The position numbers were made by a program, and so were the translations under genes. This document shows positions 9,599 through 10,131 of a DNA stretch of 10,131 nt, one piece after another. Positions within the stretch are counted from its first letter, which is position 1. Every line of letters starts with the position of its first letter. This DNA is from an uncultured Caulobacteraceae bacterium (GTDB lineage: Bacteria; Pseudomonadota; Alphaproteobacteria; Caulobacterales; Caulobacteraceae), in assembly GCA_937952995.1 (NCBI GenBank), contig CALFYB010000464.1, positions 1 through 10,131 of the forward strand. Reading direction: 5' to 3'. Below the pieces are notes generated by a model that did not search any database, was not told where the DNA came from, and saw only the letters and a program-made list of their open reading frames with translations.

Positions 9599-10131
9599 GA
9601 GGTCGAGCAGCAGGCGCTGCGGATCTTCAATATAGTCCTTCACCTTGACCAAGAAGGTCACGGCACCTTGGCCATCGACCACGCGGTGGTCGTAGCTGAG
9701 GGCCAGATACATCATCGGACGCACGACGATCTGACCACCGACCACCATCGGACGGTCTTGAATCTTGTGCATGCCCAAGATGCCCGACTGAGGCGCATTG
9801 AGGATCGGGGTCGACATCAGCGAGCCATAGACGCCGCCATTGGAGATGGTGAAGGTGCCGCCCTGCATGTCGTCGATCGACAGCTGACCGTCGCGGGCCT
9901 TCTTGCCCAACGCGCCAATGGCCTTTTCGATACCAGCAAGGCTGAGGGTCTCAGCATCGCGCACAACCGGCACGACCAGACCCTTTTCGGTGCCGACCGC
10001 AACGCCAATGTCATAATGGTTCTTGTAGATCAGGTCGGTGCCGTCGATCTCAGCATTGACGTCGGGCACGTCCTTAAGCGCCTCGACGCAGGCCTTCACG
10101 AAGAAGGACATGAAGCCGAGCTTCACGCCGT
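9596..10131 (-). CDS. odhB: 2-oxoglutarate dehydrogenase E2 (dihydrolipoyl succinyltransferase), C-terminal part
   Basis: The C-terminal catalytic core of the E2 subunit (also called sucB), which transfers the succinyl group from lipoamide to CoA in the TCA cycle. 177 codons are visible; the gene continues past the right edge, where its lipoyl and subunit-binding domains and probably odhA/sucA lie. The frame at the edge reads GVKLGFMSFFVKA, so the GTG at 10126 is an internal valine codon and not a start. Diagnostic segments: PDVNAEIDG, GLVVPVVRDAETLS, FTISNGGVYGSLMSTPILN, PQSGILGMH, and the active site SYDHRVVDGQGA with the catalytic histidine and aspartate near the C-terminus, ending DPQRLLLDL. 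The MSTPILNAPQS and PMMYLALSYDHR wording fits SucB-type E2 rather than pyruvate dehydrogenase E2. Confidence 0.95.
   Translation of the reverse strand, partial: GVKLGFMSFFVKACVEALKDVPDVNAEIDGTDLIYKNHYDIGVAVGTEKGLVVPVVRDAETLSLAGIEKAIGALGKKARDGQLSIDDMQGGTFTISNGGVYGSLMSTPILNAPQSGILGMHKIQDRPMVVGGQIVVRPMMYLALSYDHRVVDGQGAVTFLVKVKDYIEDPQRLLLDL

Overview
Positions from about 360 to the right end look like an ordinary chromosomal housekeeping region of an alphaproteobacterium, probably of the Caulobacterales. The genes are high-GC and densely packed. Central-metabolism and replication genes lie next to the ATP synthase operon, and the best candidate promoter upstream of that operon fits the Caulobacter-type consensus. 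The order is an inference from protein character; no search was run.

Layout from left to right. (1) Bases 1 to about 340-360 hold the 5' part of a sensor histidine kinase gene on the + strand. Its protein resembles EnvZ-type kinases of Burkholderiales (Betaproteobacteria). It stops abruptly and is fused tail-to-tail to the 3' end of atpA. This is most likely an assembly or amplification chimera. (2) atpA and atpH (- strand) are the first genes of the F1 ATP synthase operon; atpG, atpD and atpC, which should follow atpA, are replaced by the foreign piece. (3) A 338-bp divergent intergenic region separates atpH from (4) a TerC-family membrane protein gene (+). (5) priA, the replication restart helicase (-), converges on terC with a perfect 11-bp hairpin between them. 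(6) A divergent 75-bp gap leads to a + strand cluster: a small transaldolase (tal), a DUF484 gene and xerC, the last two overlapping. (7) lpd (E3, dihydrolipoamide dehydrogenase) and the 3' part of odhB/sucB (E2 of 2-oxoglutarate dehydrogenase) lie on the - strand, in the order odhB then lpd, with a strong hairpin between them.

Functionally the window combines energy metabolism (2-oxoglutarate dehydrogenase, ATP synthase), a pentose phosphate enzyme, and chromosome maintenance (PriA for fork restart, XerC for dimer resolution). I see no mobile element, CRISPR array, tRNA, rRNA or defence/toxin cassette, and no new multi-gene system. The points worth a second look are the chimeric junction, a PriA that has lost one of its two zinc sites, active-site residues marking the small aldolase as a transaldolase, a possible structured leader before atpH, and two clear intergenic hairpins.
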